A DNA stretch of 64,000 bases from an uncultured Bacteroidia bacterium (GTDB lineage Bacteria; Bacteroidota; Bacteroidia; Bacteroidales; UBA932), in the NCBI GenBank assembly GCA_902769525.1, contig CACXPG010000012.1, positions 49,433 to 113,432 of the forward strand. Direction: 5' to 3'. The notes below the pieces were generated by a model. That model was given only the letters and a program-made list of their open reading frames with translations. It was not told the DNA's origin and did no database searches. The translations under genes were made by a program, and so were the position numbers. Of this stretch, positions 26,236 to 34,928 are shown piece after piece. How positions within the stretch are numbered: position 1 is the first letter of the stretch; every line of letters begins with the position of its first letter.

Positions 26236-27162
26236 CTATTGGTCAGCGACTATATTTCTCTTATTTCTCTTCCATCTCTTGTGGCTCCACAGCCAGTTGA
26301 CAGGATTTCTCCTTATATCCTCCTCAAGAAGCTGTGCAAATTTCTCAGTCACATAATTCTCTCCGCGCTTTTCTGACGGCTCGCTAATCTTCTCGAACTC
26401 AATATGATACCGCCCTCGCGAAATTCTGTCCATACGAAGATAGACTGCCGGCATCTTAAGTCTGGAAGCAAGAAAGTCCGGGCCTGGAAGCATATAAGTT
26501 TTCTGGTTCAAAAAATCTACAACCGGATCATGCTTCCCTATCGGGTTCTGGTCGGCGATCATAATGTAGACGGCTTTGCTGTCCTTGTTCTTCAATGCGT
26601 GGCGAAGCACCTGCTTTGACTCCACCACTTCTCCCGACGTATGGAACTTGTGATACTCGTGCATCCTCAGCTTCCTGAAAAGAATATCAGAGAGTCTGCT
26701 CTCGGCCGCCTTATATACCATATACACTTGCTGGCTGGAGTAACTGTCTGGCGTGCGGTCTTTTTCGCTGATCATCATTCCGCTTACCATCTCCCAGTTT
26801 CCGCAGTGTCCCATCACCATGATCACTCTTCCGTATTTTTTCAGGAGGCCGTCCGGAACTTCAGTCCTGGAGACAGAAACTCTCTTTCTGACAGCATCGG
26901 CACTGTGGGAAAGATCCCAGATACTTTCGAAAAGAAGATCGCACATATACTGGTAATAGTCGGAGACAAGTTTTTTTACCTCTCCGTATTTCATTTCCGG
27001 GAAGCTTCGCGATATATTTACGGTAATGACTGAGTACCTGTATCTTACAATCTTCTTGAGAATGAACGCGAGAATATTCGAAAAGAAATAGTGCACTCCC
27101 AGAGGAAGCAGGCTCACCACATAGAGAAGACAATAGATGATTCCGGCAAAGAATTTCTTCAT
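26236..27162 (-). CDS. Lipid A-type lysophospholipid acyltransferase (LpxL/HtrB family)
   Basis: The protein has 308 residues. An N-terminal membrane helix (FFAGIIYCLLYVVSLLPLGV) anchors it to the inner membrane. The catalytic HxxxxE motif is HCGNWE (about 117-122), followed by the family blocks VYMVYKAAESRLSDILFRKLR, KAVYIMIADQNP and PGPDFLASRLKMPAVYLRM. It should transfer an acyl chain to lipid A precursors or related lipids. The upstream box TACCTTTA only partly matches the promoter consensus. It begins the leftward series that ends with the H1-like gene and is divergent from the POT transporter. Confidence 0.9.
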   Translation of the reverse strand: MKKFFAGIIYCLLYVVSLLPLGVHYFFSNILAFILKKIVRYRYSVITVNISRSFPEMKYGEVKKLVSDYYQYMCDLLFESIWDLSHSADAVRKRVSVSRTEVPDGLLKKYGRVIMVMGHCGNWEMVSGMMISEKDRTPDSYSSQQVYMVYKAAESRLSDILFRKLRMHEYHKFHTSGEVVESKQVLRHALKNKDSKAVYIMIADQNPIGKHDPVVDFLNQKTYMLPGPDFLASRLKMPAVYLRMDRISRGRYHIEFEKISEPSEKRGENYVTEKFAQLLEEDIRRNPVNWLWSHKRWKRNKRNIVADQ

Positions 27163-27216
27163 GACAAGTTTCTTGTTTCAGAGCATAAAGGTAATAGTTT
27201 CTGTCGATAATTTGAC

Positions 27217-27224
27217 TATATTTG
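27217..27224 (+). promoter_or_regulatory. -7 box for the POT transporter gene
   Basis: TATATTTG. The transcript would carry a leader of about 83 bases containing overlapping GC-rich stems at 27239-27271. Confidence 0.75.
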
Positions 27225-27238
27225 AGTTCTGAAAGACA

Positions 27239-27271
27239 GGTGTCCTCAACGGACTTCAGGACGCCCGTCCG
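27239..27271 (+). promoter_or_regulatory. Possible pseudoknot in the POT transporter leader
   Basis: GGTGTCC (27239-27245) can pair with GGACGCC (27259-27265). CGGAC in its loop (27250-27254) can pair with GTCCG (27267-27271), giving an H-type pseudoknot. Simpler alternative hairpins of the GGAC/GTCC elements are also possible. Confidence 0.4.
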
Positions 27272-27313
27272 ATAACTGACATTGAAAGTCCACAAATAAA
27301 AAAAGATTACAAC

Positions 27314-28996
27314 ATGTTAGAACTTTGGAAAAACAATGCTCCGCTATGTATCCTGATAGTGATACTGATAGTGGTTGTTCCACTGCTTATCTTCTATCTG
27401 GTTAAAGCCAAGAGGGAGCATCCGAAGGGATTGATTGCAGCCGCATTGAGCAACATGGGAGAGAGGTTCGGCTACTACATCATGAACGCCGTGCTGGCTC
27501 TTTTCCTTGCATCCAAATTCGGCATCAGCGACGATGCCGCCGGATGGATTTATGCGGTATTTTATTTCTCGATTTACGTTCTTGCCCTCCCTGGAGGTCT
27601 GATCGCAGACCGTCTTCAGAATTACAAGGGAACCATCATTTCAGGACTGTTGGTTATGGCAATCGGATATGCCCTGCTGGCCGTTCCGGTATTCGGAGAA
27701 TCCTTTGCCGCAACAACCGGACACATCTCCGGCATCCTGGTATTCACCTGCTTTGCTCTGCTTCTGATTGCAATCGGAAATGGTCTTTTCAAAGGCAACC
27801 TTCAGGCAATCGTCGGCCAGATGTATGACAACTTCGAGGCCGAAGGAGCAAAGATCAGCAAGGAAGAACTCGAAAGGAGAAAGAGCAAGAGAGACCCTGG
27901 TTTCCAGATTTTCTACGTGTTCATCAACATAGGCGGAGTGATCGCTCCGTTCGTTGCTCCTCTGCTCAGAAGCTGGTGGCTCAAGGCTCACGACCTTGTC
28001 TACAATTCCAGCCTTCCTAAACTCTGCCATCAGCTGCTTAACGAAGGAACAGAGATGACCGCCGAGCAGACCAACAACCTGGCGCAGCTGGCCGAGCAGG
28101 TTCAGACTGGAGCACAGGCTCTTCCTGCAGGAGCAGAGTTCGCCGAGAATTACCTGAACGTGTTCAATACCGGTGTCCACTATTCATACATCGCATCAGT
28201 TGCCGCAATGGTAATCTCCCTGCTTATCTTCCTTGCAACAAAGAAGAAATTCCCTAACCCTGCAAAGAAGGAAAAGAAAGCTGTTGCAAGCTACACCGAG
28301 GAAGAAAGGATTGCAAACGCAAAGGAAATCAAGCAGAGACTCTATGCTCTGTTCGCAGTTCTGGGTGTTGCAGTATTCTTCTGGTTCTCATTCCACCAGA
28401 ATGGCCAGAGCCTTTCATTCTTCGCCCGTGACTTTGTCAACACCGAGAATGTTCCGCCTGAGGTTTGGCAGTGCATCAACCCGTTCTTCGTGATCATCCT
28501 CACCCCTATCATCATGGGCCTGTTCGCTGTTCTGGCCAACAGGGGAAAGAAAGTTTCCACCCCAAGGAAGATCGCCCTGGGTATGTTCATCACGGCTCTT
28601 GCCTACATCTTCCTGATCATCATCGCCTGCATCCACAAGTATCCTTCACTGGATTCATTCGACACTCTCAGCGAGGCCGTCAAGGCAACCATGAGAACAA
28701 GTCCTGCGGTTCTGATCCTTACCTACTTCTTCCTGACTGTGGCCGAGCTGTTCATCTCGCCTCTGGGACTTAGCTTCGTAAGTAAGGTTGCTCCTAAGCA
28801 CCTGCAGGGAATCTGCCAGGGACTGTGGCTGACAGCAACAGCAGTTGGAAACCTGTTCATAGCCCTCGGAGTCACAATGCTCCGCAAGTTCCCTCAGCAG
28901 TGGGAAACCTGGGCTGTATTCGCAGCATTCTGCCTGATCTCAATGGGTGTTATGCTCGGTATGGTCAAGTGGCTCGAGAAGGTTACTTCAGACTAG
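27314..28996 (+). CDS. POT/PTR2 family proton-coupled peptide transporter
   Basis: The protein has 560 residues with about 14 membrane segments. The family signature is in LSNMGERFGYYIMNAVLALFL (TM1, proton-coupling ExxER-like region), and a second POT block is in GNGLFKGNLQAIVGQMY with RDPGFQIFYVFINIGGVIAPF. A long cytoplasmic loop lies near 205-260. It imports di- and tripeptides, complementing the pepD dipeptidase nearby. A structured leader precedes it. The GT2 gene follows after 20 bases. Confidence 0.95.
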   Translation: MLELWKNNAPLCILIVILIVVVPLLIFYLVKAKREHPKGLIAAALSNMGERFGYYIMNAVLALFLASKFGISDDAAGWIYAVFYFSIYVLALPGGLIADRLQNYKGTIISGLLVMAIGYALLAVPVFGESFAATTGHISGILVFTCFALLLIAIGNGLFKGNLQAIVGQMYDNFEAEGAKISKEELERRKSKRDPGFQIFYVFINIGGVIAPFVAPLLRSWWLKAHDLVYNSSLPKLCHQLLNEGTEMTAEQTNNLAQLAEQVQTGAQALPAGAEFAENYLNVFNTGVHYSYIASVAAMVISLLIFLATKKKFPNPAKKEKKAVASYTEEERIANAKEIKQRLYALFAVLGVAVFFWFSFHQNGQSLSFFARDFVNTENVPPEVWQCINPFFVIILTPIIMGLFAVLANRGKKVSTPRKIALGMFITALAYIFLIIIACIHKYPSLDSFDTLSEAVKATMRTSPAVLILTYFFLTVAELFISPLGLSFVSKVAPKHLQGICQGLWLTATAVGNLFIALGVTMLRKFPQQWETWAVFAAFCLISMGVMLGMVKWLEKVTSD

Positions 28997-29016
28997 AGAT
29001 TCGCCGCAACGCATAG

Positions 29017-30006
29017 ATGAAAGTTGCAGTCGTAATATTGAATTGGAACGGCAAGGGCTTCCTCGAGAAGTTCTTGCCTTCCCTTTTCAATAGCCTTCCA
29101 TCCTATGCGGAGCTTATAGTCGCCGACAACGCGTCCACAGACGGCTCGAGACAAGCCGTGAACAACGAGAAGATCCAGTGGATCCAGCTGGACAAGAACT
29201 ACGGGTTCACCGGAGGATATAACCGTGCATTTGAAAAACTGGACGGTTACAAGTATTATGTACTGCTAAACTCGGACATTGAAATAACCGAAGGATGGCT
29301 GGAAACCCTGACAGACTTCATGGAGAAACATCCGGAAGTGTCAGCCTGCCAGCCGAAAATCCTTTCCTACGCGAACAAGGATCATTTCGAGTATGCAGGA
29401 GCCGCAGGAGGCTTTATAGACCGCTGGGGCTTTCCTCTTTGCCGCGGCAGAATCCTTTCCTGCATAGAAGAAGACAAAGGCCAGTACGACAGCCCGATAC
29501 AATGCTTCTGGGCATCAGGAGCCTGTATGGTTGTGAGAAGCGATGTATGGCGCCGTCTGGGCGGACTGGACGAGGAGTTCTTCGCCCACATGGAAGAGAT
29601 TGATTTCTGCTGGAGAGCATCCCTTGCCGGCGGGCAGATATGGTGCGTACCCCAGAGCAAAGTCTATCACGTGGGAGGCGGAACCCTCCCAAACAATTCG
29701 CCGAGGAAGCTCTACTTCAACTACCGCAACAACCTTCTGATGCTCTGGAAAAATCTTCCTGCAAAGCACAAAAACGGCAAGATTTTCCTCAGAAAGTGCA
29801 TCGACGGCCTCTCTGCCGTCTGCTATATTTTCCAGGGCAGATTCAGTTATTTCAAAAGCGTCTTCAAAGCCCATCGCGATTACAGGAAACTCAAGGCAAA
29901 AGTCACTGTAACTCCTAATGAAAAAGGAGCACTCCCTTACGGAATGCTCCCATACTCGATCATCCGGAAATTCTTTACCGGCCACAGGAAATATTCACAG
30001 CTATAA
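29017..30006 (+). CDS. Family 2 glycosyltransferase
   Basis: The protein has 329 residues. A GT-A fold is indicated by VAVVILNWNGKGFLEKFLPSL at the N-terminus, ADNASTDGS (34-42), the LNSDIEI metal-binding motif near 88 and the acceptor-side block FWASGACMVVRSDVWRRLGGLDEEFFAHMEEIDFCWR near 162-197. The C-terminal part is basic and may associate with the membrane. It resembles WcaE/RfbN-like rhamnosyl- or glucosyltransferases that build LPS or capsular glycans. The sugar specificity cannot be read from the sequence. It is probably co-transcribed with the POT transporter. Confidence 0.92.
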   Translation: MKVAVVILNWNGKGFLEKFLPSLFNSLPSYAELIVADNASTDGSRQAVNNEKIQWIQLDKNYGFTGGYNRAFEKLDGYKYYVLLNSDIEITEGWLETLTDFMEKHPEVSACQPKILSYANKDHFEYAGAAGGFIDRWGFPLCRGRILSCIEEDKGQYDSPIQCFWASGACMVVRSDVWRRLGGLDEEFFAHMEEIDFCWRASLAGGQIWCVPQSKVYHVGGGTLPNNSPRKLYFNYRNNLLMLWKNLPAKHKNGKIFLRKCIDGLSAVCYIFQGRFSYFKSVFKAHRDYRKLKAKVTVTPNEKGALPYGMLPYSIIRKFFTGHRKYSQL

Positions 30007-30013
30007 CTATCTG

Positions 30014-30041
30014 CAAAAGAAGGGAGAGCCAAAACCCTCCC
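30014..30041 (-). terminator. Terminator-like hairpin at the distal end of the RNA locus
   Basis: GGGAG and CTCCC pair around a 10-base loop, followed on the minus strand by TTCTTTT. It could also stop the convergent GT2 transcript less efficiently. Confidence 0.55.
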
Positions 30042-30257
30042 CTCCCAAGCCGCAGGTCGTTTAGAACCCCAGGTTAAAAGTCTGTTCAAATTATCCTAAC
30101 GCCCCACAGCGATACGATAATAAGAACGGACTTTTTCTTTCTTGCCATAGCGAAAACGGCTGTGCGCTTTTACTTTGACAAGTCTAGGAGCCTTGAACTT
30201 TATGCACAGGCTCACTCTCAAACGAAATACCTCAAGTACTCCTACGGCTCTTTTTCG
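30042..30257 (-). ncRNA. Structured RNA region of unknown family, distal part
   Basis: On the minus strand this region folds into two strong elements. One pairs 30185-30190 with 30239-30244 and 30192-30196 with 30232-30236. The other is a long imperfect hairpin over 30076-30135: a 12-base-pair stem AAAAGTCCGTTC/GAACAGACTTTT, a further ATTATC/GATAAT helix and a CGC/GCG tip. A 20-codon ORF (ATG at 30148, MARKKKSVLIIVSLWGVRII) overlaps the second hairpin and is probably accidental. No separate TAnnTTTG box precedes it, so it would depend on read-through of the hairpin at 30264-30293. It shows none of the conserved blocks of RNase P, tmRNA or SRP RNA. Confidence 0.45.
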
Positions 30258-30341
30258 AAAAAAAAGGTATTCCAGTGTGGGCTGAAATACCTTATTTTCG
30301 GGTTTAAGCCACGAACGTGGCCTAATAACATCAAACTTGCT
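30258..30341 (-). ncRNA. Candidate small RNA of about 85 nt, unknown family
   Basis: A full promoter (box at 30346-30353) fires leftward into a gene-free stretch. The RNA begins near 30341, contains a GCCAC-GTTC-GTGGC hairpin (30308-30321) and ends in a 12-base-pair hairpin (30264-30293) followed directly by eight T, a textbook intrinsic terminator. No ORF with support lies in it. It follows the last gene of the RND efflux operon but has its own promoter, so it is an independent unit. Whether the transcript stops here or continues to 30014 cannot be decided from sequence. Confidence 0.6.
30264..30293 (-). terminator. Intrinsic terminator of the small RNA
   Basis: AAGGTATTTCAG pairs with CTGGAATACCTT around CCCACA (12 base pairs); the minus strand continues with eight T at 30265-30258. 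Confidence 0.75.
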
Positions 30342-30345
30342 GGTA

Positions 30346-30353
30346 CAAAAGTA
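30346..30353 (-). promoter_or_regulatory. -7 box of the small RNA locus
   Basis: TACTTTTG on the minus strand with TTG 19 bases upstream. It lies 39 bases after the stop of the PII-like gene. Confidence 0.75.
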
Positions 30354-30392
30354 GAAATATTTTGTTTTACTGCAACAAAATACTCTGAAAAT

Positions 30393-30683
30393 TTAGTCTT
30401 CGTCGACAGTCCAGGAGAAGACTCTCAGGCCGAGTTTCGGCTTGAGGGCGTCTATCTCTTTGAGCCATTCTTTCAGTCTCTTGGCGGCCTGGTCATCGAC
30501 AAAGGTCACCATAGCCGAGTTCATGGTTGGCCAGGCGTGGGAACCAAGGTGAGGCTCTCCATCTTTTGTGCCTCTGCCCTGAACCTGCTCCCACATCGTG
30601 AAGCCTCTCACGAAACATTTTTCCAGAGCTTCCATCACGGCCTCGCCGTGTGCTTCGTTATATGTAATGAAAACTGCTTTCAT
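30393..30683 (-). CDS. PII-like transporter-associated small protein (PG0541-like)
   Basis: The protein has 96 residues. The start at 30683 (MKAVFITYNEAHGEAVMEAL) is chosen because it follows the RND permease stop by 10 bases; the in-frame extension upstream overlaps the permease gene. The pattern MKAVFITYN, then FTMWEQVQGRGTKDGEP with LGSHAWP and MVTFVDDQAAKRLKEWLKEI, suits a ferredoxin-like PII fold. I recall this as the family found beside RND pumps in Porphyromonas and relatives; that assignment is from memory. A role as a regulator of the pump is inferred. Confidence 0.7.
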   Translation of the reverse strand: MKAVFITYNEAHGEAVMEALEKCFVRGFTMWEQVQGRGTKDGEPHLGSHAWPTMNSAMVTFVDDQAAKRLKEWLKEIDALKPKLGLRVFSWTVDED

Positions 30684-30693
30684 AATCTGTCTG

Positions 30694-33600
30694 TTATTTT
30701 GCTTTTGCAAGTTTGCGGGATTTTCTTCTTCTGCGTCCAAGGCCGAAGGCGGCAAAGATGGTGTAGAGTACCGGAACGAATACCAGGGTCACCAGAGTGG
30801 AAACGCTAAGACCCCAGGCAACTGTCATACCCATACCTCTCCACACTTCTGATCCTTCGCCTCTTCCCAAGGCAAGAGGAAGCATACCCAGAACTGTCGT
30901 AAGAGTGGTCATAAGCACAGGACGAAGACGGGATTTACCTGAATCGACGACTGCGCGGATGATACCCATTCCCCTTTCGCGGTTAAGGTTGGCGTAGTCC
31001 ACAAGCACGATACCGTTGTTAACCACGATACCGATCGTCATAACGGCTCCGACCATACCCATAATGCTCAGAGGAGTTCCTGTAACTACCAGTCCTATAA
31101 GGATTCCCACGAACGCGAACGGAACGGCGAACATGATCACGAACGGATAGGTAAGGCTCTCGAACTGGGCAGCCATAACGATGAACACCAGTATCACGAT
31201 GAGAACCATCAGAAGTCCCAGGCTCTGGAATGTCTGAACCTGGTCGTCGTAGGTTCCGCCGATTTTCCAGCTTACTCCGGCAGGAAGTCCGGCCTCCTCA
31301 ATCTTGGCGCTGATGGCCTCGTTCATGTCTGAAGTCGCCATGCCGTCAGGAAGCGGAGCGGTTACGGAAACATATCTCTCACGGTCCTTTCTCTGGATGG
31401 TAGGAGGAGTCATTGCCTCGACGATGGTTCCGAGTTCGCGCAGACGTATGGCCTGTCCCTGATTGTTATAAACGGTGATGTTCTCCACATCCTGGAGACT
31501 CTGCCTGTATTCAGGAGCGTATCTTACCCTGATGTCATACTCGTCTCCGCTCTCGCGGTATTCGGATGCGATGGCACCGTTGATACGGTTACGCAGGAAT
31601 GTGGAAACAGTGGCTGTGTTCAGTCCGTAGAGAGCAAGTTTCTCTCTGTCCAGATCCACCTGGTATTCAGGGATGTAGTCATCGCGGCTGATAACGGTCT
31701 GCTTAACTCCCAGGTCCTTGAACATCTGTGAAACCTGAGCGGCAGCCTCGTCCGTAGCGGTGAACTCATAGCCGTAAAGGTCTATCTGGCAGACTGTCTG
31801 TCCGCCCATTCCGCCCTGCTGTCCGCCGGCCACAACGTTGAATCTCTTGATCTGGTTGTATTCGGCCAGCTCTGCCATCATTATGTTGGAAATCTCCTGG
31901 ATGCTTCTCTTTCTCTTCTCCATACTTCCGACACTGATGTTCATGCTTATGATGTGGCTTCCGTTGGAACGCATGGAAGCGAACATGTTGTCTGAATCGG
32001 CAGTACCTTCAGAAAGTCCGAGACGCTCGATTTCAGGGAATTCTTCCCTCCATCTGCGGTCAAGTTCAAGGGCCAGGTCACGGGTGATTTCCTGACGGGT
32101 ACCAACCGGGAGCTGAACCGTCACGGAAATACGGCCGTTGTCAGACTGAGGTATGAACTCGCTCTTGAGGTTAGGAGCGCAAAGGGCGAAAACTCCGATC
32201 AATACAAGAGCCGCAATCAGCACCACGATCCTCTTGTGCCTCAAGGCCCAATCCAGAAGCCTTGCATAACCGGCGCTGAGCTTGTCGAGGAACTTGTTGA
32301 TAGGAGTGAAAAGTATCTTGAACCACTTGCTGTCCTTGTCTTTGTTCTGGGCCCTCATCATGGTGGAGCACATCATAGGAGTAAGCGCAAGGGCGCAGAG
32401 GGTGGAAACGGCAATCACGATGGAAACCATCCATCCCAGCTGGCGGAACATGATACCTGCAAGACCGGAAACAAGAGTCATCGGGAGGAACACGGCAAGT
32501 GTCGTCAGCGATGAAGCCACAACGGCCATCGCAACCTCGTTGGTGGCATAGACGGCGGCCTGCTTAGGATTTGAGCCTCTGTCGATGTGAGTCGTGATAT
32601 TCTCGAGCACAACGATTGCCGCATCCACCACCATACCGATCGCGATTGACAGGGAGCTCATCGATATCATGTTCAGGGTATTGCCCGTAGCATACAGGTA
32701 TATCAGAGATGCGAGCAGGGAGATAGGAATCGTGATGAGGATGATGATCGTGGCCCTCCACCTTCCGAGGAAGATGAACACTACGACCATCACGATGAGC
32801 AAGGTGATGAAGATTGTCTTCTCGAGGGAACCCATCGTGCGGATGATGTTGTCGGTGGTGTCGATGATAACGTTCACCTTCACGTCTGAAGGAAGCTTCT
32901 TCTCCAGTTTAGGAAGCTCTTCCTTAACCTTGCGCACGATCTGAACGGAGTTTTCTCCGGTCTGCTTCTGGATGATGACCATACCTCCGAGCTTTCCGTT
33001 GATGAAACTCTCCTGGGACCTTTCCTGAAGGCCGTCCACAACCCTTGCCACGTCTTTAAGATAAACGTTGCCGCCGTTGTACGAGCCAACTACAAGGTCT
33101 TCTATCTCGCTGGAAGAGCTGAACTCCTTCTGGACTCTCATTGCGTATGCATTGGAGCCCAACTCGATGGTTCCTGCAGGAATGTTGCGGTTCTCGGATC
33201 CGATCAGAGAGGCGATCGCCTCGATGGTAAGGTTGTATGCGTCCAGCTTGTAAGGGTCGCACAGAACCATTATCTCTCTCTTCGGAATACCGGAAACGGA
33301 AACGGAACCTACGCCGTTTACCCTGGCAAGTTCATTGACGATTGTCTCGTCCATAATCTTGTAAAGGCCCGGCATACTCTCCTTTGCCGTAACGGAAAGA
33401 ATCAGGATCGGGATGTCATCCGACCCGAACTTGAATATCACAGGGTTGCCCGCCCCGTCCGGAAGATAGGACTTGACCATCTCCAGTTTGTCGCGGACAT
33501 CGTTGGTTGCTGTCTCGATATCTCTTCCGTACTGGAACTCAAGCGTCACGACAGAAACATTCTCCCTTGACTGGGAAGAAATGTGCTTGAGGTAGGACAC

Positions 33601-33819
33601 GCTGTTCAAAGTGTTCTCCAGAGGCTTTGAGATATTGTTCTCGATATCCGATGCACTGGCTCCCGCGTATGAGGTCATTACCATAATGGAGTTGCTCTCG
33701 ATGTGCGGGAACAGGTCTATTGGCAGCGTGATGAACGAGAAAAGACCGAATATGGCTATCGCCACGAAGATAAGCGCCGTGGTGATAGGTTTCTTTACTG
33801 CTGATGAAAACAGACTCAT
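30694..33819 (-). CDS. RND efflux pump inner-membrane permease
   Basis: The protein has 1041 residues with 12 membrane segments in two repeats and two large periplasmic loops. The TM1 region (PITTALIFVAIAIFGLFSFITLPIDLFPHIE) and the TM4 motif GMVVDAAIVVLENI (about 395-408) are typical of the HAE-1 branch. Only one of the two aspartates that form the AcrB proton relay is present at TM4, the second being alanine, a variant common in this phylum. It exports drugs, bile salts or other amphiphiles through the adaptor and TolC-like protein encoded upstream. It begins 3 bases after the adaptor stop. Confidence 0.95.
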   Translation of the reverse strand: MSLFSSAVKKPITTALIFVAIAIFGLFSFITLPIDLFPHIESNSIMVMTSYAGASASDIENNISKPLENTLNSVSYLKHISSQSRENVSVVTLEFQYGRDIETATNDVRDKLEMVKSYLPDGAGNPVIFKFGSDDIPILILSVTAKESMPGLYKIMDETIVNELARVNGVGSVSVSGIPKREIMVLCDPYKLDAYNLTIEAIASLIGSENRNIPAGTIELGSNAYAMRVQKEFSSSSEIEDLVVGSYNGGNVYLKDVARVVDGLQERSQESFINGKLGGMVIIQKQTGENSVQIVRKVKEELPKLEKKLPSDVKVNVIIDTTDNIIRTMGSLEKTIFITLLIVMVVVFIFLGRWRATIIILITIPISLLASLIYLYATGNTLNMISMSSLSIAIGMVVDAAIVVLENITTHIDRGSNPKQAAVYATNEVAMAVVASSLTTLAVFLPMTLVSGLAGIMFRQLGWMVSIVIAVSTLCALALTPMMCSTMMRAQNKDKDSKWFKILFTPINKFLDKLSAGYARLLDWALRHKRIVVLIAALVLIGVFALCAPNLKSEFIPQSDNGRISVTVQLPVGTRQEITRDLALELDRRWREEFPEIERLGLSEGTADSDNMFASMRSNGSHIISMNISVGSMEKRKRSIQEISNIMMAELAEYNQIKRFNVVAGGQQGGMGGQTVCQIDLYGYEFTATDEAAAQVSQMFKDLGVKQTVISRDDYIPEYQVDLDREKLALYGLNTATVSTFLRNRINGAIASEYRESGDEYDIRVRYAPEYRQSLQDVENITVYNNQGQAIRLRELGTIVEAMTPPTIQRKDRERYVSVTAPLPDGMATSDMNEAISAKIEEAGLPAGVSWKIGGTYDDQVQTFQSLGLLMVLIVILVFIVMAAQFESLTYPFVIMFAVPFAFVGILIGLVVTGTPLSIMGMVGAVMTIGIVVNNGIVLVDYANLNRERGMGIIRAVVDSGKSRLRPVLMTTLTTVLGMLPLALGRGEGSEVWRGMGMTVAWGLSVSTLVTLVFVPVLYTIFAAFGLGRRRRKSRKLAKAK

Positions 33820-33822
33820 TGC

Positions 33823-34902
33823 TTACTTGGTTTTTTCTGAGAGATTATCAGGAACAAATGATGCCGGTTCACCGACAGTTGCATTGACCTGCTGTCCGTT
33901 GACTACTCTGTTCTGGCCTTCCACGATAACCATTTCACCTTCAGAAAGGCCGCTCTTGATTTCATACTCTGTACCGACCAGGCGTCCGAGCTTTACCTTG
34001 TTGAACACCACCTTGTTGTCTACCACTGTATATACATAGTGGTCTCCGCTTCCCATCTGCTTTACCACAGCCACGTCCGGAACAATCACATTGTGCTCCA
34101 TTCCGTAGGTGAAGGTTACCCTGGCGAACATTCCGGGACGAACCCTCTCGTTGGAGTTTGCAATGGAAATCTCCACAGGGAATGTTCTGGAAGCGGCGGA
34201 AAGGGATGGATATACAAGATGAACCCTGCCTTCGAAAACCTCATCGCCGTAGACATCCAGTTTCACGTCAACCTTCTGGCCTTTCTTGATCTTTCCGTAC
34301 AGGCTCTCGGGAGCGTTCACCTTGATCTTGACAGGACGGATCTGCTGAACAGTGTACAGAGGCATGGCGGCTGAATACATATCGCCGGCGTCGTAGTTGC
34401 GGGCGGTTACCACACCGGAAATCGGTGAAATAAGATATGTATTGGCTGCCAGGTTGTTATAGCTGTTCAAAGACACTTCGTAAGCCATCTTCCTGGAGTC
34501 ATATTCGCTCTGGGAAGCGCCGCCGATATCAAACAGCTGCTTGGTTCTCTCAAACTCCAGCTTGTTGTTCTCCATCTGGAGTTTTGCAGCGGTAAGGTTG
34601 GTGGCTTCCATTTGGGCCAGCCTCTGTCCCCTTCCCACGTGGTCTCCGACTTCCACGAATATTCTCTCGATACGTCCTGGAGCCTGAGGGGAAATGTTGT
34701 TCACGTTGAAGCCCTCTACCGTTCCGGTGAAGATCTCGATCTGGTCCACATCTTTCGAAGTTGCGGCCTTGATAGTAACTCCTATCACTTTCGGCTGGTC
34801 TGCCTTCTCGTCCGTTTTCTTGTCTGACTTGCAGGAAACGGTCAGAGCCCCGGCCAGGCAGATGGCCGCAAGGGCAATTGGTCTGATGTTTTTGAGTTTC
34901 AT
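33823..34902 (-). CDS. RND efflux periplasmic adaptor (membrane fusion lipoprotein)
   Basis: The protein has 359 residues with a lipoprotein signal (lipobox Cys24 in LTVSCKSD). The family layout is visible: a first lipoyl half (NISPQAPGRIERIFVEVGDHVGRGQRLAQME), a short helical hairpin, a second lipoyl half (TYLISPISGVVTARNYDAGDMYS), the beta-barrel (VKIKVNAPESLYGKIKKGQKVDVKLD) and the membrane-proximal domain. It bridges the permease and the outer-membrane channel. Second structural gene of the operon. Confidence 0.94.
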   Translation of the reverse strand: MKLKNIRPIALAAICLAGALTVSCKSDKKTDEKADQPKVIGVTIKAATSKDVDQIEIFTGTVEGFNVNNISPQAPGRIERIFVEVGDHVGRGQRLAQMEATNLTAAKLQMENNKLEFERTKQLFDIGGASQSEYDSRKMAYEVSLNSYNNLAANTYLISPISGVVTARNYDAGDMYSAAMPLYTVQQIRPVKIKVNAPESLYGKIKKGQKVDVKLDVYGDEVFEGRVHLVYPSLSAASRTFPVEISIANSNERVRPGMFARVTFTYGMEHNVIVPDVAVVKQMGSGDHYVYTVVDNKVVFNKVKLGRLVGTEYEIKSGLSEGEMVIVEGQNRVVNGQQVNATVGEPASFVPDNLSEKTK

Positions 34903-34928
34903 ATATCTTGATTTTTATATTTTCAACG

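Noticed and set aside
30042..30341. RNase P RNA, tmRNA or SRP RNA
   Set aside because: The diagnostic blocks (GAGGAAAGTCC of RNase P, a tRNA-like end with tag frame of tmRNA, the GGTT...GGAAGCAGC loop of SRP RNA) are absent.
30162..30809. 215-codon plus-strand frame over the RNA locus
   Set aside because: It crosses the structured RNA and the PII-like gene in antisense and has no supporting motif.
33186..33202. GCGATCGC, the HIP1 palindrome of cyanobacteria
   Set aside because: A single occurrence noticed inside the RND permease gene; no enrichment, unlike ATCGCGAT.
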